A stretch of 64,000 nucleotides of DNA from contig OZ244059.1 in assembly GCA_965215385.1 (NCBI GenBank), positions 3,472,001 through 3,536,000 on the forward strand, written 5' to 3'. Within the stretch, counting starts at the first letter, position 1. The number at the start of each line of letters is the position of its first letter. Of the stretch, positions 62,504 through 64,000 are shown piece after piece. The stretch comes from JAPORY01 sp965215385. GTDB lineage: Bacteria; Pseudomonadota; Alphaproteobacteria; Rhodobacterales; Rhodobacteraceae. The translations under genes and the position numbers were made by a program. The notes under the pieces are model-generated. The model was not told the DNA's origin and did not search any database. It saw only the letters and a program-made list of their open reading frames with translations.

Positions 62504-64000
62504 ATGGATCACGCTTCCCATAACACAATTGTCAGTTTCATCTGGTCGATCGCCGATGATTGTCTGCGGGATGTGTTTGTTCGCGGCAAATACCGCGATG
62601 TCATTCTTCCAATGTTTGTTCTGCGGCGATTGGATTGCTTACTGGAACCGACAAAGCAGGCAGTCCGGGACGAAGTGCAATTCCAAACGGATGAGTTTGG
62701 TTTGACCGAACTGGATTCAGCAGGTCTGCAGCAAGCGTCGGGCTATGTATTTTACAACACATCCGAATGGACGCTGAAATCGCTGCTGGGCAATCCGTCG
62801 CAATTAGAAGCCAATATGAATGCTTACCTGAACGGTTTCAGTGATAATGTGAAAGAGATCATCGACAATTTTGATCTCCGCACACAAATACGGAAAATGC
62901 TTGCAGCAGATGTTTTGTTTGACGTGATTGAAAAATATGTGTCCGAAGACATCAACCTCACGCCAGACGATAAACGCGCTTCCGATGGTAAAATCCAACC
63001 TGGGTTGAGTAATCTGGGCATGGGGTATGTCTTTGAGGAACTCATCCGTAAGTTTAATGAAGAGAACAACGAAGAGGCAGGTGAACACTTTACGCCGCGG
63101 GATGTGATCAAGCTGATGACTCATCTTCTATTTGATCCCGTCAAGGATGATCTACCACCAGTGTTGACTGTTTATGACCCGGCTTGCGGATCCGGTGGTA
63201 TGCTGACGGAGGCTCAGAATTTCATCACCGACCCCACCGGTGGAATTCAGTCTAAGGCTGATGTGTACATCTATGGCAAGGAAGTGAACCCAGAAACCTT
63301 CGCTATTTGTAAATCCGACATGATGATCAAGGACAACGATCCTGAGAACATCAAACTCGGCTCAACGCTTGCCACGAATGACTTCTCGAGCATGACGTTC
63401 GATTTCATGCTGTCGAACCCACCCTACGGCAAATCATGGAAAACAGATCAGAAATACATCAAAGATGGCAAGGACGTACTTGATCCGCGCTTTCAGGTTA
63501 ATCTCAAGAATTATGATGGCGAGATCGTGACCTGTGACGCGACACCGCGCTCATCGGATGGTCAACTTCTCTTCTTGATGGAGATGGCCGACAAGATGCG
63601 GAAACTGGCCGACAACCCAAAGGGATCTCGGATTGCATCAGTTCACAATGGTTCGTCGCTCTTCACTGGCGATGCTGGCGGGGGTGAAAGTAACATCCGC
63701 CGACATTTGATCGAAAAGGATATGGTTGAGGCGATCATCCAGCTTCCCAACAACTTGTTCTACAATACTGGCATCACTACCTACATTTGGGTTGTGACCA
63801 ACAACAAACCCGCGCACCGTAAGGGTAAGGTTCAATTGATTAATGCATCAGAAATGTATACCAAACGACGCAAGAACTTAGGCAATAAGAACTGCGACTT
63901 GAGTGATCAGTATATCGATACGATCACCAGCTTGTACATGTCATTTGTGAATGAAGATGTATCCAAGGTCTTCGAAAACACCGATTTTGGATACTACAAA
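62504..64000 (+). CDS. hsdM: Type I restriction-modification methyltransferase subunit HsdM (partial)
   Basis: The frame is open from ATG 62504 (GAGTAGGA upstream) through the window end, 499 codons so far. N-terminal HsdM domain with FIWSIADDCLRDVFVRGKYRDVILPMFVLRRLD (in part VILPMFVLRRLD), then the SAM-binding motif PACGSGGM and the catalytic NPPYGK (N6-adenine type). It methylates DNA together with HsdS, with HsdR as restriction subunit; those genes should follow beyond the window. Confidence 0.95.
   Translation, partial: MDHASHNTIVSFIWSIADDCLRDVFVRGKYRDVILPMFVLRRLDCLLEPTKQAVRDEVQFQTDEFGLTELDSAGLQQASGYVFYNTSEWTLKSLLGNPSQLEANMNAYLNGFSDNVKEIIDNFDLRTQIRKMLAADVLFDVIEKYVSEDINLTPDDKRASDGKIQPGLSNLGMGYVFEELIRKFNEENNEEAGEHFTPRDVIKLMTHLLFDPVKDDLPPVLTVYDPACGSGGMLTEAQNFITDPTGGIQSKADVYIYGKEVNPETFAICKSDMMIKDNDPENIKLGSTLATNDFSSMTFDFMLSNPPYGKSWKTDQKYIKDGKDVLDPRFQVNLKNYDGEIVTCDATPRSSDGQLLFLMEMADKMRKLADNPKGSRIASVHNGSSLFTGDAGGGESNIRRHLIEKDMVEAIIQLPNNLFYNTGITTYIWVVTNNKPAHRKGKVQLINASEMYTKRRKNLGNKNCDLSDQYIDTITSLYMSFVNEDVSKVFENTDFGYYK

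Noticed and set aside
1..64000. CRISPR array
   Set aside because: No short regularly spaced repeats were seen; the only tandem repeats are protein-coding.

Overview
The window looks like chromosome from an alphaproteobacterium. The best evidence is the block NDUFA12-like complex I protein / mlaD / DUF2155 / aat (49.8-51.7 kb), plus transketolase, DUF4164 protein and ZapA, then ClpP/ClpX; these orders are familiar from Alphaproteobacteria. Insertion-sequence remnants and pseudogenes surround and partly interrupt the core genes, so this is an IS-rich genome under active decay or rearrangement. A host-associated or otherwise relaxed lifestyle is only an inference.

Left third (0-28 kb): two catabolic operons that appear to share one regulatory signal. 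Operon A (734-9941) encodes a crotonase-fold protein, a three-subunit molybdenum hydroxylase of the CoxMSL/aldehyde-oxidase type, a metallo-beta-lactamase-fold lactonase-like enzyme, an SDR-fold protein, an acyl-CoA ligase, an iron-dependent alcohol dehydrogenase and a hotdog thioesterase. Nearly every junction is a 1-8 base overlap. The crotonase lacks both hydratase glutamates and the SDR lacks the Tyr/Lys pair, so the chemistry is not ordinary beta-oxidation. The nearest pathway I can name is CoA-dependent ring hydroxylation and lactone opening as in furoate catabolism (hmf genes), but the substrate is unknown. Operon B (14981-27008) encodes a feruloyl-CoA-synthetase-like ligase, thiolase, a dehydrogenase/hydratase fusion, an acyl-CoA dehydrogenase and a five-gene LivJHMGF-type ABC importer: uptake, activation and side-chain beta-oxidation of an aromatic (phenylpropanoid-like) acid. 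A MarR repressor gene is divergent from it. The MarR/ligase intergenic region and the far-left promoter of operon A carry the same imperfect inverted repeat in the same promoter context.

Between and after the operons (10-14 kb, 27-29 kb, 31-40 kb) lie broken transposases (IS5/IS1182-like, two IS630 fragments, IS110, IS30, ISL3), a degenerate partial copy of the operon A SDR, a single-chain nucleotidyltransferase-HEPN protein, an L,D-transpeptidase, methylmalonate-semialdehyde dehydrogenase, a frameshifted glycosyltransferase, and an AT-rich three-gene minus-strand cluster (trypsin-like protease plus two small proteins, 34.1-36.1 kb) that may be a defence-type module.

The core block (40-51.7 kb) carries a CBS-pair protein, coaD, tkt, DUF4164, zapA, a cytochrome P450, clpP, clpX, a RidA-family gene, NDUFA12, mlaD, DUF2155 and aat. 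Two same-orientation copies of an ISKra4-like element (31.46-33.15 and 57.35-59.06 kb) bracket about 24 kb including all of it.

Right end (52-64 kb): a remnant ISNCY-type transposase, a large autotransporter-like surface protein with near-identical FN3 and Calx-beta-like repeats, the second IS copy, a DUF262 pseudogene, two tandem tyrosine integrases (the first broken), a 160-bp MITE-like element with TA flanks, and the start of a type I restriction hsdM that runs off the window. This end is a mobile, defence-type island.
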